Below are positions 35,813 to 45,985 of a stretch of DNA of 64,000 bases, piece after piece (the stretch's first letter is position 1; each line of letters begins with the position of its first letter). The stretch is from Cordilura impudica. Lineage: Eukaryota > Arthropoda > Insecta > Diptera > Scathophagidae. Under the pieces are notes generated by a model, which saw only the letters and a program-made list of their open reading frames with translations, made no database searches and was not told where the DNA came from. Location: contig OY821519.1 in assembly GCA_963682025.1 (NCBI GenBank), positions 102,296,585 through 102,360,584 on the forward strand, given 5' to 3'. The translations under genes and the position numbers were made by a program.

Positions 35813-36985
35813 ATGAAAAAAAAAAATGAAAAATAAAAAATTAAAAGTGAAAAATAAAAAATTAAAAATTAAAAATGATAAATGAAAAATTAAAAATGAA
35901 AAATTAAAAATGAAAAATCAAATATGAAAAATTAAAAATGAAAAATGAAAAATAAAAAATGAAAAATTAAACATGAAAAATAAAAAATGAAAAACGAAAA
36001 ATAAAAAATGAAAAATAAAAAATTAAAAACGAAAAATTAAAAATGAATAATGAAAAATGAGAAATGAAAAATAAAAAATGAAAAACGAAAAATGAAAAAT
36101 GATAAATGAAAAAAAAAAAATAAAAAATGAAAAAAAATTAAAAATAAAAAATTAAAAATAAAAAAGAAAAATGATAAATGAAAAATAAAAAATGAAAAAA
36201 AAGATGAAAAATAAAAAATTAAAAATGAAAAATAAAAAATGAAAAATCATAAATGAAAAATGAAAAATTAAAAATCAAATATGAAAAATTAAAAATGAAA
36301 AATGAAAAATAAAAAATTAAAAATAAAAAATTACACATGAAAAATAAAAAATGAAAAATGGAAAACGAAAAATTAAAAATGAATAATAAAAATTGAAAAA
36401 TGAAAAATAAAAAATGAAAAACGAAAAATAAAAAATGAAAACTTAAAAATGAAAAATAAAAAATGAAAAATGAAAAACGAAAAATGAAGAATAAAAATGA
36501 AAAATTAAAAAGGAAAAATGAAAAATGAAAAATAAAAAATTAAAAATAAAAAATTTAAAAAAAAATTGAAAGGAAAAATGAAAAATAAAAAATGAATAAT
36601 AAAAAATTAAAACTAAAAAATTAAAAATAAAAAATTAAAAATGAAACATGAAAAATAAGAAATGAAAAATGAAAAACTAAAATTAAAAATGAATAATGAA
36701 AAATAAAAAAATGAAAAATGAAAAGTGAAAAATAAAAAATTAAAATTGAAAAATAAAAAATCAAAAATGAAAAAAGAAACATAAAAATTGGAAAATGAAA
36801 AATGAAGAAAAAAATGAAAAATTAAAAATAAAAAATGAAAAATAAAAATGAAAAATTAAAATTAAAAAATGAAAAATAAAAAATGAAAAGTTAAAAGAAA
36901 AATTAAAAATGAAAAATGAAAAACGAAAAATGAAAAACGAAAAATTAAAAATAAAAAATAAAAACGAAAAATTAAAAATTAACCG
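35813..36985. repeat. Degenerate A-rich heptamer array (AAAAATG / AAAAATA / AAAAATT)
   Basis: About 1.17 kb of mixed heptamer-like units of the form GAAAAAT, TAAAAAA and ATTAAAA. It differs from the other arrays in having many G-containing units and no HINE2 sequence to its left. Copies of the 16-bp palindrome-like sequence GATGTGTAAACATCTA lie on both sides, inverted (35669-35684 and 37066-37081). Confidence 0.75.
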
Positions 36986-37570
36986 GTTAAAATAAATAAT
37001 AATAATAATAAGTGATACGCTTTCTGTTTGATTTTAAGAAAGTGCTATAAAAAATCTTAAATTACTAGATGTTTACACATCTCCCCTGCGATCGGACTCA
37101 CATGATTTTTTTTATATAAAAACGGTTTTTTTTAAAAAATATTTACTATAAAATTTAAAAACAGTTGTTTCATTGTAAAGAATTGCGAATAATAAGTAGT
37201 AGTTGTTTTTGCGATTATTTCAGTGATCATCAAAAATAACAGGTTTTTTGGGTGCAACTCAAAATATGTCTTTTTAGTGGATTCTAAAGAAGCTACTCTT
37301 ATTAGTCAAATAGAGTTACAACTGCATTTTTTTTTGCGAAAGACTAGAAAAATCGATGTAAGATTTTTACAGTGGATAGATATGACCACTGTGTATCGTT
37401 TTCTTGCAAAAAGTGATTACTGATAATAATTGACCTAAAACTATGTTTTTTTTTGTGTATATTAATTAAAGTTGTTCAAAGTAAATCAAAAAGTAACAAA
37501 AAAACTTTATATTTTTTTGTAGGGTTTAGTTCTCATTTTGTGAAATAAAGTAAATTTCTATACAAAAGAT
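36986..37570. other. No recognisable gene
   Basis: AT-rich single-copy-looking DNA including the right GATGTGTAAACATCTA copy. A 66-codon open frame at 37223-37423 has no recognisable similarity. Confidence 0.3.
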
Positions 37571-38165
37571 TTAAAAAGAAATCTTGAGTATCTAATTCAA
37601 TTTTATATGAGACAACTGAGATAATTAAATGGAGGGTCCAAAAAAGAGTAGTGCGATATAAAACAATCGCAAATCTATAATATTATAAGCTAGGCGATTT
37701 CTTGTGACCGATGTTTTGTTCTGCCGTTTTATCCCGATTTTGACCAAACTTATATTATTTGAAAGGTATTTCTATTAAGCCGTTTTGCAGATTTTTAAAT
37801 TTTTTCCTATATTTTGAGTAATTGGCATTGAAAGTTGATACACACACATACATAAAATTATACATATCATATGTGTGTTTTATTAAATTTATTAATGAGT
37901 TTGTTATCTTCATTCACAATAATAATAAACCATAAAAGCGTTGGTTTGTGAATTGGCTAAGTTTAAAATAAAGCTACCTAGAAATTGCACTCAAATTTTG
38001 AGCGCTGGAATCTGCTGGTATAAAATAAAGCTTTTAAGATTTATTTTAAAAACATCTTGAATATCTAATTCAATTTTATAAGACAAAACTGAGATAATTA
38101 ATTTTGGAGGGTCAAAAAAAAAAATAGTGTGCGATATAAAACAATCACAAATATAAAATAAAGCT
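37571..38165. repeat. Tandem duplication of about 115 bp, one copy carrying a Helitron
   Basis: Sequence from about 37571 to 37673 plus 38019-38035 is repeated at about 38043-38165, including TCTAATTCAATTTTATA, GATAATTAA, GGAGGGTC and GCGATATAAAACAATC. The left copy is interrupted exactly by Helitron A copy 3; the right copy is the uninterrupted version. Confidence 0.8.
37674..38018 (+). mobile_element. Helitron family A, copy 3
   Basis: A 345-bp copy from TCTATAATATTATAAGCTAGG to the hairpin GCACTCAAATTTTGAGCGC and CTGG. It lies precisely between A (37673) and T (38019) of the duplicated host sequence. Confidence 0.85.
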
Positions 38166-38224
38166 TTTATGCTTTATTAAAAAAAGTTGGGTGTTGTATT
38201 ATAATCAAACTAGTATTTACTTGC

Positions 38225-38860
38225 GTGACAATGGTTCTTCTTTACGTTGCACTACAATTCTAAATCGGATTAAGGCCTGTGATTGCGCTCCAGGACATGA
38301 ACCTTGTTGCCTTGAGACCATTGCTTTGCGACTTCGCTCGTATGCTTGGGGTCATTGTGCTGCTGAAAGACCATACCAATGGCATTTCTTAGCTATCATA
38401 TCGAGGGCTTATATTCAAAAAGTGCTATCTACATTTGACAGCTATATTAATTTTTTTTTTCAAACTGTTCTCTGATATAACTGTCAAATATAATATTAAT
38501 TTTGATATCATATATGACTAGTACGACTATTTCTTAATAGATCTTGAATCAAATCGATCGACAAATACTTTCAGATCTTATTAATAAATTTGTTTTAGCC
38601 GCTCTCTTTAACATAATTATTGATGCAGATAGCACTTTTTGAATATAGGCCCTCGATATGGAAGCATGACTTCTTCAATAAATGTAACCCACTCCGTAAA
38701 ACGAAAAACAGTTCGAAATCATAATACTGGATCTTCCATGTTAAAATTAAAATTAAAATTCACAAAATTACAAACTATATCACAAAGAAGACGTCGCGAA
38801 TGGAGGGAAGAGATGTTAGTCCCTCACTGACCCTGCCCTACCTATGGCCGTGTGTCTGTC
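38225..38860 (-). pseudogene. Tc1-like transposase remnant, split by a MITE
   Basis: On the minus strand, about 38800-38660 reads SSIMISNCFSFYGVGYIY, comparable to the family's SIMVWGCFS..GVG region. After the MITE it continues EMPLVW then VFQQHNDPKHTSEVAKQW and NKVHVLE (38400-38260). His replaces the catalytic Asp (QQHNDPKHT). Frameshifts are present; it is dead. Confidence 0.7.
38401..38656. mobile_element. 256-bp MITE M4 with TA target duplication
   Basis: Inverted repeats of about 35 bp start TCGAGGGCTTATATTC on the left and, reversed, TCGAGGGCCTATATTC on the right. TA flanks both ends (38399-38400 and 38657-38658). It interrupts the Tc1 remnant, whose reading resumes on the other side. 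It is likely a Tc1/mariner-type MITE. Confidence 0.75.
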
Positions 38861-39052
38861 CATTATGATTAACACGACCCCACAGCAGAGACCTGCGCCG
38901 TCTATTTTAATCGGCGGCGGCGGCTGACGAAAAAATCGTCGGGGGCGGCTCAAATTCGGCTCGAGCCGAATATTAAACGGCTAAGCCGACATGTTAACGG
39001 CTCATGTAAAAAATCCGCTTAGCCGGCTAAAATTTAATTTTAAAAAAATCGT

Positions 39053-39703
39053 TTATACCCTCCACACCTCAGTGGCAGAGGGTATAACTATATAGGTTTG
39101 TCATTCTGTTTGTAACGCATCGAAATAAATTCTGGAGACCCCAAAACCATATATTTTCTTGATCAATATAACAAGGGAAGTTGATTTAGCGATGACCGCC
39201 TGTCCGTCTGTCTGTGGAAATCACGATCACGCCGTCAATATTTAAGCTAGACCGTTCGTTTTTGTATAAAATCGTTTATTAACATCCCAAAGGAGCTGCT
39301 ATTTAAAATCGTCAAAATCGGTCGAAGGGGTCACGAGTTATGAATGAAATTTTGAAAAAACTCTTGAAAAAATAAATTTTTTCAGCGTGTTTGTTGTTTT
39401 TCATAAGATATGTTGTAATTCTTCTTATTGTTGAAGTCATTGCAGTTGTGTATATTAATATTGTCGTGTCCATGGGCCTAAGCAAGTATAACCACATACT
39501 TTTTTATTGTTAAAATTAAAAATTAAATATTAAAAATTAAAAATTAATAAAGATAAAAAATAAAAATAAAAGTTAAATATTAAAAATGGAAAAATGAAAA
39601 ATTTAAAATGGAAAATGAAAAATTAAAAACGATAAACTAAAAATTAAAAACGAAAACTGAAAAATGGAAAATTAAAAATTTAAAAATAAAAATTAGAAAT
39701 GAA
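39053..39703 (+). repeat. HINE2 with short heptamer array
   Basis: The uninterrupted version of the repeat at 8001: palindrome start, GTCCGTCTGTCTGTGG at about 39200, ACCACATACTTTTTTATTG at about 39490, then about 200 bp of heptamer-like units. HINE1 copy 7 follows directly. Confidence 0.75.
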
Positions 39704-40500
39704 CAAGTGAGAAAACTATAGTCGGTCTAGACCGACTATACAATACCCTATACCATGGTTAAGAGACCCTATCTCTCCGGTCCAACTAATTGGATACAGA
39801 AAATAAGCATAAACTAAATTTGAGTGGCATTGTTGTTAATTTTTTTTGGCTGCAGATATGAAGAAGTTCATATCGGGTGCTATATTTACATATATGGGGA
39901 CTAGGTCGAAAAATTGACCGATCCTGACCATATTTGGTAAAGTCACCTACATTTCGAAAAAATATATACAAACCAAATTTGAGAAAAATCTGTGCAATAT
40001 TTTTGTTTTTTGATAGATTTAAGTGAAGATCGGGAAGCAGCTCTATATGGGCCTATGACTAAGAATTGTCCTATGGGGATAATTTTTGGACTACTGATTA
40101 ATGGATATAATAAACGCATACAAACCCAACTTGACTGAGATCTATATGATTATTTGGATCTTATGCCAATTTATGTCGATTTCATAGGGGTAATTTGTAT
40201 GGGGACTAAGTCTGAACATGGACCGAGTTTCACCAATCTCAATAGCGTTCATCCTATGGCCGATAGAAGCTTATACCAAATTTCATCTAAATATATTCAT
40301 ATTTGCGACCTGTAGTTTGATTACAAGGTTTACATGGACACACAGACGAACGGACGGACGGACATCGCTAAATCGACTCAGAAGGTGATTCTGAGTCGAT
40401 CGGTATAATAAAAGATGGGTCTAGGTCAAATATTTTTTGGTAGTTACAAACAGCAGCACAAAGTCATTATACCCAAAGCACATAGTGGTAGAGGGTATAA
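39704..40500 (-). repeat. HINE1 copy 7
   Basis: A full-length copy from CAAGTGAG to GTGGTAGAGGGTATAA, with GGACGGACGGACAT at about 40352. It is nearly identical to copy 4 over its first 380 bp and has the same left neighbour (heptamer array of HINE2). Confidence 0.78.
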
Positions 40501-40643
40501 TTAAGGTCGGTTTAGACCGACTATGCGATACCCATGATCAAACTTTGCGGGGGCAATAACTGGATAGTAATAACAAGTAATAATAATTTGTGACTTGCAG
40601 ATATGAAAAAATTCATATCTGATATTATTTTTATATGGAGACT
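40501..40643 (-). repeat. HINE1 copy 8, fragment
   Basis: Only the palindrome side remains (GTCGGTTTAGACCGACTATG and about 100 bp more). It abuts copy 7 directly. Confidence 0.6.
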
Positions 40644-41060
40644 ACACACAGAAAAAAATTATCCAACCGAATTGTTCCAACTTTAAATGAATTAATTTTC
40701 GATCGTATCAACAGAAATTTTATAATAACAAACCATTTTTTATTGTATTGAAATTCCTACTATTAACAAAATAGAATTGTAATTGTAATCAACTCAAAAT
40801 TCCATTATACAGTATCACATTTTTCAGCTCATTTATTTGGGACCCAATTCTGAGAATTGCAACTAAAAGTAGCCCATTTTCACCTTTTTTGGTAAATAAC
40901 TGGAATATGTCTCTTGTGCCTGAAACAAAGTTGTAGATATTGAATAGGAGAAAAAAAGGGGGAATAAACCTACCCGAAAAAAGTGCATCCAGTGCCTTAA
41001 AAATCGTATAAATCACCTTTATTGTTAAATAACTGGATTACAAATCCACATATATGCTGT
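40644..41060. other. No recognisable feature
   Basis: AT-rich sequence between two repeats; no gene or boundary recognised. Confidence 0.3.
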
Positions 41061-43255
41061 TTTATACTCTCCACAGCTCAGTGGCAGAGGGTATATATGT
41101 ATAGGTTTGTTTGTAACGCATCGAAATAAATTCCTAAGACCCCAAAGAAATATATTTTCTTGATCCTTATAACAAGGGAAGTTGATTTACCGATGACCGT
41201 CTGTCCGTCTGTCTGTGGAAATCACGATCACCCCATCAATATCTTAGCTAGACCGTTCGTTCGTTTTTATATCAAATCTTTTATTAACATTCGCGAGCTA
41301 TGAATGCAACTTTGAAAAAACTCTTGAAAGAAATAAAATTTTTCAGTGTGTTTGTTGTTTTCTTAAGATATGTTGTAATTCTTCGTATTGTTGAAGTCAT
41401 TACAGTTGTGTGTATATTAATACTGCACGTGTCACAAAGCAATTAAAAATTAGTAGAAATTAAAAATAAAAATTAAATATTAAAAATTACAAAACTAAGA
41501 AAAATGGAAAATGAGAAATGGAAAATTAAAAATTAAAAATTAAAAATGGAAAATGAAAATTGAAAAACTAAAAATTAAAAATGAAAAATTAAAAATGGAA
41601 AATGAAAATTGAAAAATTAAAAACCGAAAATGGAAAATGAAAAATAAAACACGGAAAATGAAAAATAGAAAATTAAAAATTAAAAATTGAAAATTGAAAA
41701 TTAAAAATGGAAAATGAACACTGAAAAATTAAAAATGGAAAATGGAAAATGAAAAATGTAAAATTGAAAATTAAAAATGAAAAATGAAAAATTAAAAATG
41801 GAAAATGAAAAATGGAAAATGAAAAATGAAAAATGAAAAATGAAAAATGAAATATGAAAAATGAAAGTGAAAAATGGAAATGAAAAATGAAAATTGAAAA
41901 TTGAAGAATAAAAAATGGAACATTAAAAATGAAAAACGAAAATGAAAGTGAAAAATGGAAAATGAAAAATTAAAAATGAAAATTGAAAAATGAATAATAA
42001 AAAATGAAAATTGTAAACTGAAAATTTAAAATTTATAAATTAAAGATTAAAAATAAAAAATTTCAAATTTCAAATTAAAAATTAAAAATTAAAAATTAAA
42101 AATTAAAAATTAAAAATTAAAAATAAAAAATTAAAAATTGAAAATTAAAAATTAAAAATTAAAAATTAAAAATTAAAAATTAAAAATTAAAAATAAAAAA
42201 TAAAAAATTAAAAATATAAAATTAAAAATTAAAAATTAAAAATTAAAAATTAAAAATTAAAAATTAAAAATTAAAAATTTAAAATTAAAAATTAAAAATT
42301 AAAAATTAAAAATAAAAAATTAAAAATTAAAAATTGAAAATTAAAAATTAAAAATTAAAAACCAAAAAATTTAATATTAAAAATTAAAAATAAAAAATTA
42401 AAAATTAAAAATTGAAAATTAAAAATTAAAAATTAAAAATTAAAAATTAAAAATTAAAAATTAAAAATTAAAAATTAAAAATTAAAAATTAAAAATTAAA
42501 AATTAAAAATTAAAAATTAAAAATTAAAAATTAAAAATTAAAAATTAAAAATTAAAAATTAAAAATTAAAAATTAAAAATAAAAATTAAAAATTTAAAAT
42601 TTAAAATTTTAAATTAAAAATTAAAAATTACAAATTAAAAACTAAAAATTAAAAATTTAAAATATAAAATTAAAAACTAAAAATTTTAAATTGAAAATTA
42701 CAAATTAAAAACTAAAATTTAAAAACTAAAAATTTAAAATTTAAAAAATAAAATTAAAAATTAAAAACTAAAAATTATAAATTAAAAATTTTAGTTTCTT
42801 TCTTTAGTTTCTTATCTGTTTTTATAATTTTTTTTTTTGTGTTAAATAAAATTATTTTAAAATTTCCTTTTTTAATATTAATAATTTGTAGCCAAGAATC
42901 ATTCGAATTATTATTATTATTTTTTTTTTTTTTGAATTAGCGTATGACTTCTAAAGTCTCAAAACAGGCTTATAGAGATCAAACTTTGGATATTATTATG
43001 ATGACGGCTGTGTTAAAAATAAATTTCATTGGCATTTTTAGTAAAAAAAATAATGAAATTTTTCAAATAGTAATTAACTCTTTTTAAGCATCATTGTTTT
43101 AAATAATAGAAATTGGCCAACAAGAAAACCAATTAACTTTAAATTTAATTGGTATTCGGATTTAATGTTTCAGTATCGGCAAAGTGGTAGCCGTACCTAA
43201 TATTGCGTGGAGGGTACCAAAAATTCGGCACAGCCGAATTTAACACTCCTACTTG
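41061..43255 (+). repeat. HINE2, most complete copy, with a 1.35-kb heptamer array
   Basis: This copy shows both ends: a start with TATACTCTCCACAGCTCAGTG and GAGGGTATA, and an end with GAGGGTACC, the palindrome AAATTCGGCACAGCCGAATTT (written here as its two arms around GGCACAGCC) and CTCCTACTTG. The ends mirror those of HINE1 (TATACCC start, palindrome then TTACTTG), so the two families share an architecture. The array (about 41440-42790) is internal. Confidence 0.7.
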
Positions 43256-43388
43256 TTTTTTTTTTTTTGTAAAATAAGTACGGTTCGAGCTAGTTCAGGC
43301 TAGACAACCTCGCATGTGAGGTTTGGCTATTTGAATTCAATCCTTAAAACCAGAAAGCATGCACTTGGGTACATAACCCAACTGCAAT

Positions 43389-43818
43389 CTGGGTTCACAA
43401 AAGGCAATTTTTGTTGCGCAGCTTTTTTTCAATTCTCTTTTAAAGTTGCCTTAATGTTCACACAGAGAAATTTATTGCCGCAACTTTTCGTTTTCTTTTG
43501 CTTTCAAATTCTTACTTTTTTGAAAGAATTTATTATTGGTCCAAAGTGAAAAATCTATTTGTGTGAAAAAATGGAAGTCAAAGAAAAAATTAAATAATAA
43601 AAAAAAAATAATAAAATAAATGAAATAATAATAATAATTTTTCACAGCGAAGCAAATAATAAAAACAAATGTCAAATAATAAGCTGCAGCTAACTTCGTG
43701 TTTATAATTACGAATTGCACAACAAAACGAGCTGACGAGTACAAGCAATTCTGTACCAAATACCACTCTTCTTTCCCCTCAAGAATTGCGCAACAAAAGT
43801 TGCCTTGTGTGAACCCGG
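43389..43818. mobile_element. MITE candidate M5, about 430 bp
   Basis: The left end CTGGGTTCACAAAAGGCAAT and the reversed right end CCGGGTTCACACAAGGCAAC are inverted repeats that continue into TTTTGTTGCGCA. No target duplication is clear. Confidence 0.5.
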
Positions 43819-44404
43819 GCTAAGCAGCAACCACAACGATCCAAAAATAGAAACCGCAACGTGTTTTCTTTTACCCGTGAACTATACTGGTCATTCACTT
43901 TTGATTTGACATCAGTTTTATTGCGTGCTATATTAATATTGATGTCAAAAATCACATTACCTAGAATATTTTTAACAGTGCACTTATAATACTACCTTTA
44001 ATAGCAACGTTGTATACGGAACATAGACAATAAAAGTACAAATGATGTCAAAAAATTCCAATAAGAATTTGTCAAGTGAAAAATCGAAGAAGTCAAATTT
44101 ATTGCAAACGCTGAAAAGAAGGGAGTTGCTGTGATTTTGTTTTAAACTGGTCGTAATACAAACAAAACTATATACATATATAAATAAAATATATAAATAA
44201 AAAAAACAAACAAGAACGCGTGTGTTTTTGGAAATACTAATTGTGAATCTGAAATAAACGAAATAATCCAAATTATAAGAAAACATCTAATTTTGAGAAC
44301 TATAAAGTTAAAAGGCATTTGATGCTATAAATAACTTAATCAAAAAGCTGAAGCAACAGAAGAAAACGAAAATAAAAATCGTAAGTGCGTTTTCGATAAG
44401 CATT

Positions 44405-44551
44405 ATGATTTATTGCTTAATATTAATTATCGCCACTTTAATCATTAACTGCAATTTAATGTGTATTGTCAACTCTGATGCATCATATGATTACGAAATA
44501 TACCTATTTATACCTTATGCCCACTTCCTTTGGTCAGAGATTTTCATTTAA
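44405..44551 (+). CDS. Small ORF (48 aa) with possible signal peptide, weak candidate
   Basis: ATG to TAA without interruption. Residues 2-19 (IYCLILIIATLIINCNLM) are strongly hydrophobic, like a signal peptide or membrane segment, followed by a polar then aromatic tail. I recognise no family. In AT-rich DNA such a frame can arise by chance. Confidence 0.2.
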   Translation: MIYCLILIIATLIINCNLMCIVNSDASYDYEIYLFIPYAHFLWSEIFI

Positions 44552-44879
44552 AGAGTTTTTCATAAAAAACAACATAGACAACACCTACTAACAGCGGTTC
44601 AAACATGTGTTCTATTCAACATCTCTTATATCCCACGAATATGTACACCCTAAAATTATGTGCTGTTTAATATTTTTTTGTTTGTTTATATTACATTTTA
44701 CCGTATGCATAGGTGAACAGAGGTTTAAGTTACTTAATTGCTCACTGTTCATATGAATCAATTCTAGTTTGTGGAGTAGTAATGAAATAAAATAATTGTA
44801 GCAAGTGGCTAAGTTTTTATTCATACAAAAATTTCAAAATTTGAATAGAAAGAATTTAGGCACTTGATAGAATTTTATT

Positions 44880-45023
44880 ATGAATATGGCAGCAAATATA
44901 AATTTCTTGGAGCTAAGCTTTGTGATATCTCTGTTGATATGCGTTTCATTGATATACTGTGAGCGTCAAATTAAAGTGAACATCGTAGTTACTCATATTA
45001 AAAGTTTAATTAAAATGAAGTAA
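44880..45023 (+). CDS. Small ORF (47 aa) with hydrophobic segment, weak candidate
   Basis: ATG to TAA. A hydrophobic stretch at about residues 8-26 (containing FVISLLICVSLIYC) precedes a basic tail ending LIKMK. It is about 330 bp after the previous small ORF. No family is recognised; it may be chance. Confidence 0.18.
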   Translation: MNMAANINFLELSFVISLLICVSLIYCERQIKVNIVVTHIKSLIKMK

Positions 45024-45121
45024 TTAACACAAAATCAAAAATAAATATGTATAAGGAAGACAAGAATTATTTAATAATAGTTCAACTCAATACAAATATT
45101 AAACGTAATACAAAACAAAAA

Positions 45122-45867
45122 CAAGTAAGAAAATTATAGTCGCTCTAGACTGACTATACCATACCTTATACCATGCGTTTAGAGGCCCTATCTCTGATGT
45201 CCAAATAATTACATATAGAAAATATGAATAAACCAAATTTTAGTTGCATTATTTTTTTTTGCCTTCGGATATGAAAAAGTTCGTATCGGATGCTATATTC
45301 ATATGGGGACGAAAAATTGACCGATCATGACCACATTTGGTAAGGTCACTAATTTTTTGTAAAAACATATACAAACCAAGTTTGAAAAAAATCTGCAATA
45401 TTTTTGGTTTTTTGATAGATTCAGGTGAAGATCGGGTACTAGCTTCATATGGGGCCTATTACTAATAATTGTTTTATAGGGTTTATTTTTGGACTACTGA
45501 TAAATGGATGTAATAAACATATACAAACCTAATTTTAGCGGATTCTATATGATAATTGGGACAGTATGGCAATTTATGTCGATCATCACATAGCGGTCAT
45601 TTGTATGGGGACTAGGTCTGAACATGAAGCGATTTTCACCAATTTCAGTAGCGTTCATCCTATGGCCGATAGAAGCTTATACTAAATTTTTTCAAAATAT
45701 ATTCATATTTACGACCTGTAGTTTGATTACAAGGTTTAAATGGACACACAGACGGACTGGCGAACATCGATAAATCGACTCAGAAAGTGATTCCGAGTCG
45801 ATCGGTATAATAAAAGATGGGTCTAAGTCAAATATTTTTGGTAATTACATAGTGGTGTAGGGTATAA
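45122..45867 (-). repeat. HINE1 copy 9
   Basis: A full-length but diverged copy from CAAGTAAG to GGTGTAGGGTATAA; the palindrome is changed (GTCGCTCTAGACTGAC). Confidence 0.75.
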
Positions 45868-45985
45868 TTAATTAACTTTAAATAGGAAAAGACCGAATAT
45901 TACGCGTCAAAAAAAGTAGACAGCAATCAAAAGGTATTTTATTATAACGTTATTATTCAGGAATATTGCTATGTAATCTATAATA

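Larger units (their letters stand above)
43819..45121. other. Mostly unassigned DNA with two tiny ORFs
   Basis: No repeat boundaries were recognised. Two short open frames with hydrophobic N-termini (44405-44551 and 44880-45023) are listed separately; the rest is AT-rich. Confidence 0.3.

Noticed and set aside
38639..38830. A plus-strand 63-codon basic frame
   Set aside because: It overlaps the edge of MITE M4 and the antisense of a Tc1-like remnant; the minus-strand reading explains the sequence better.
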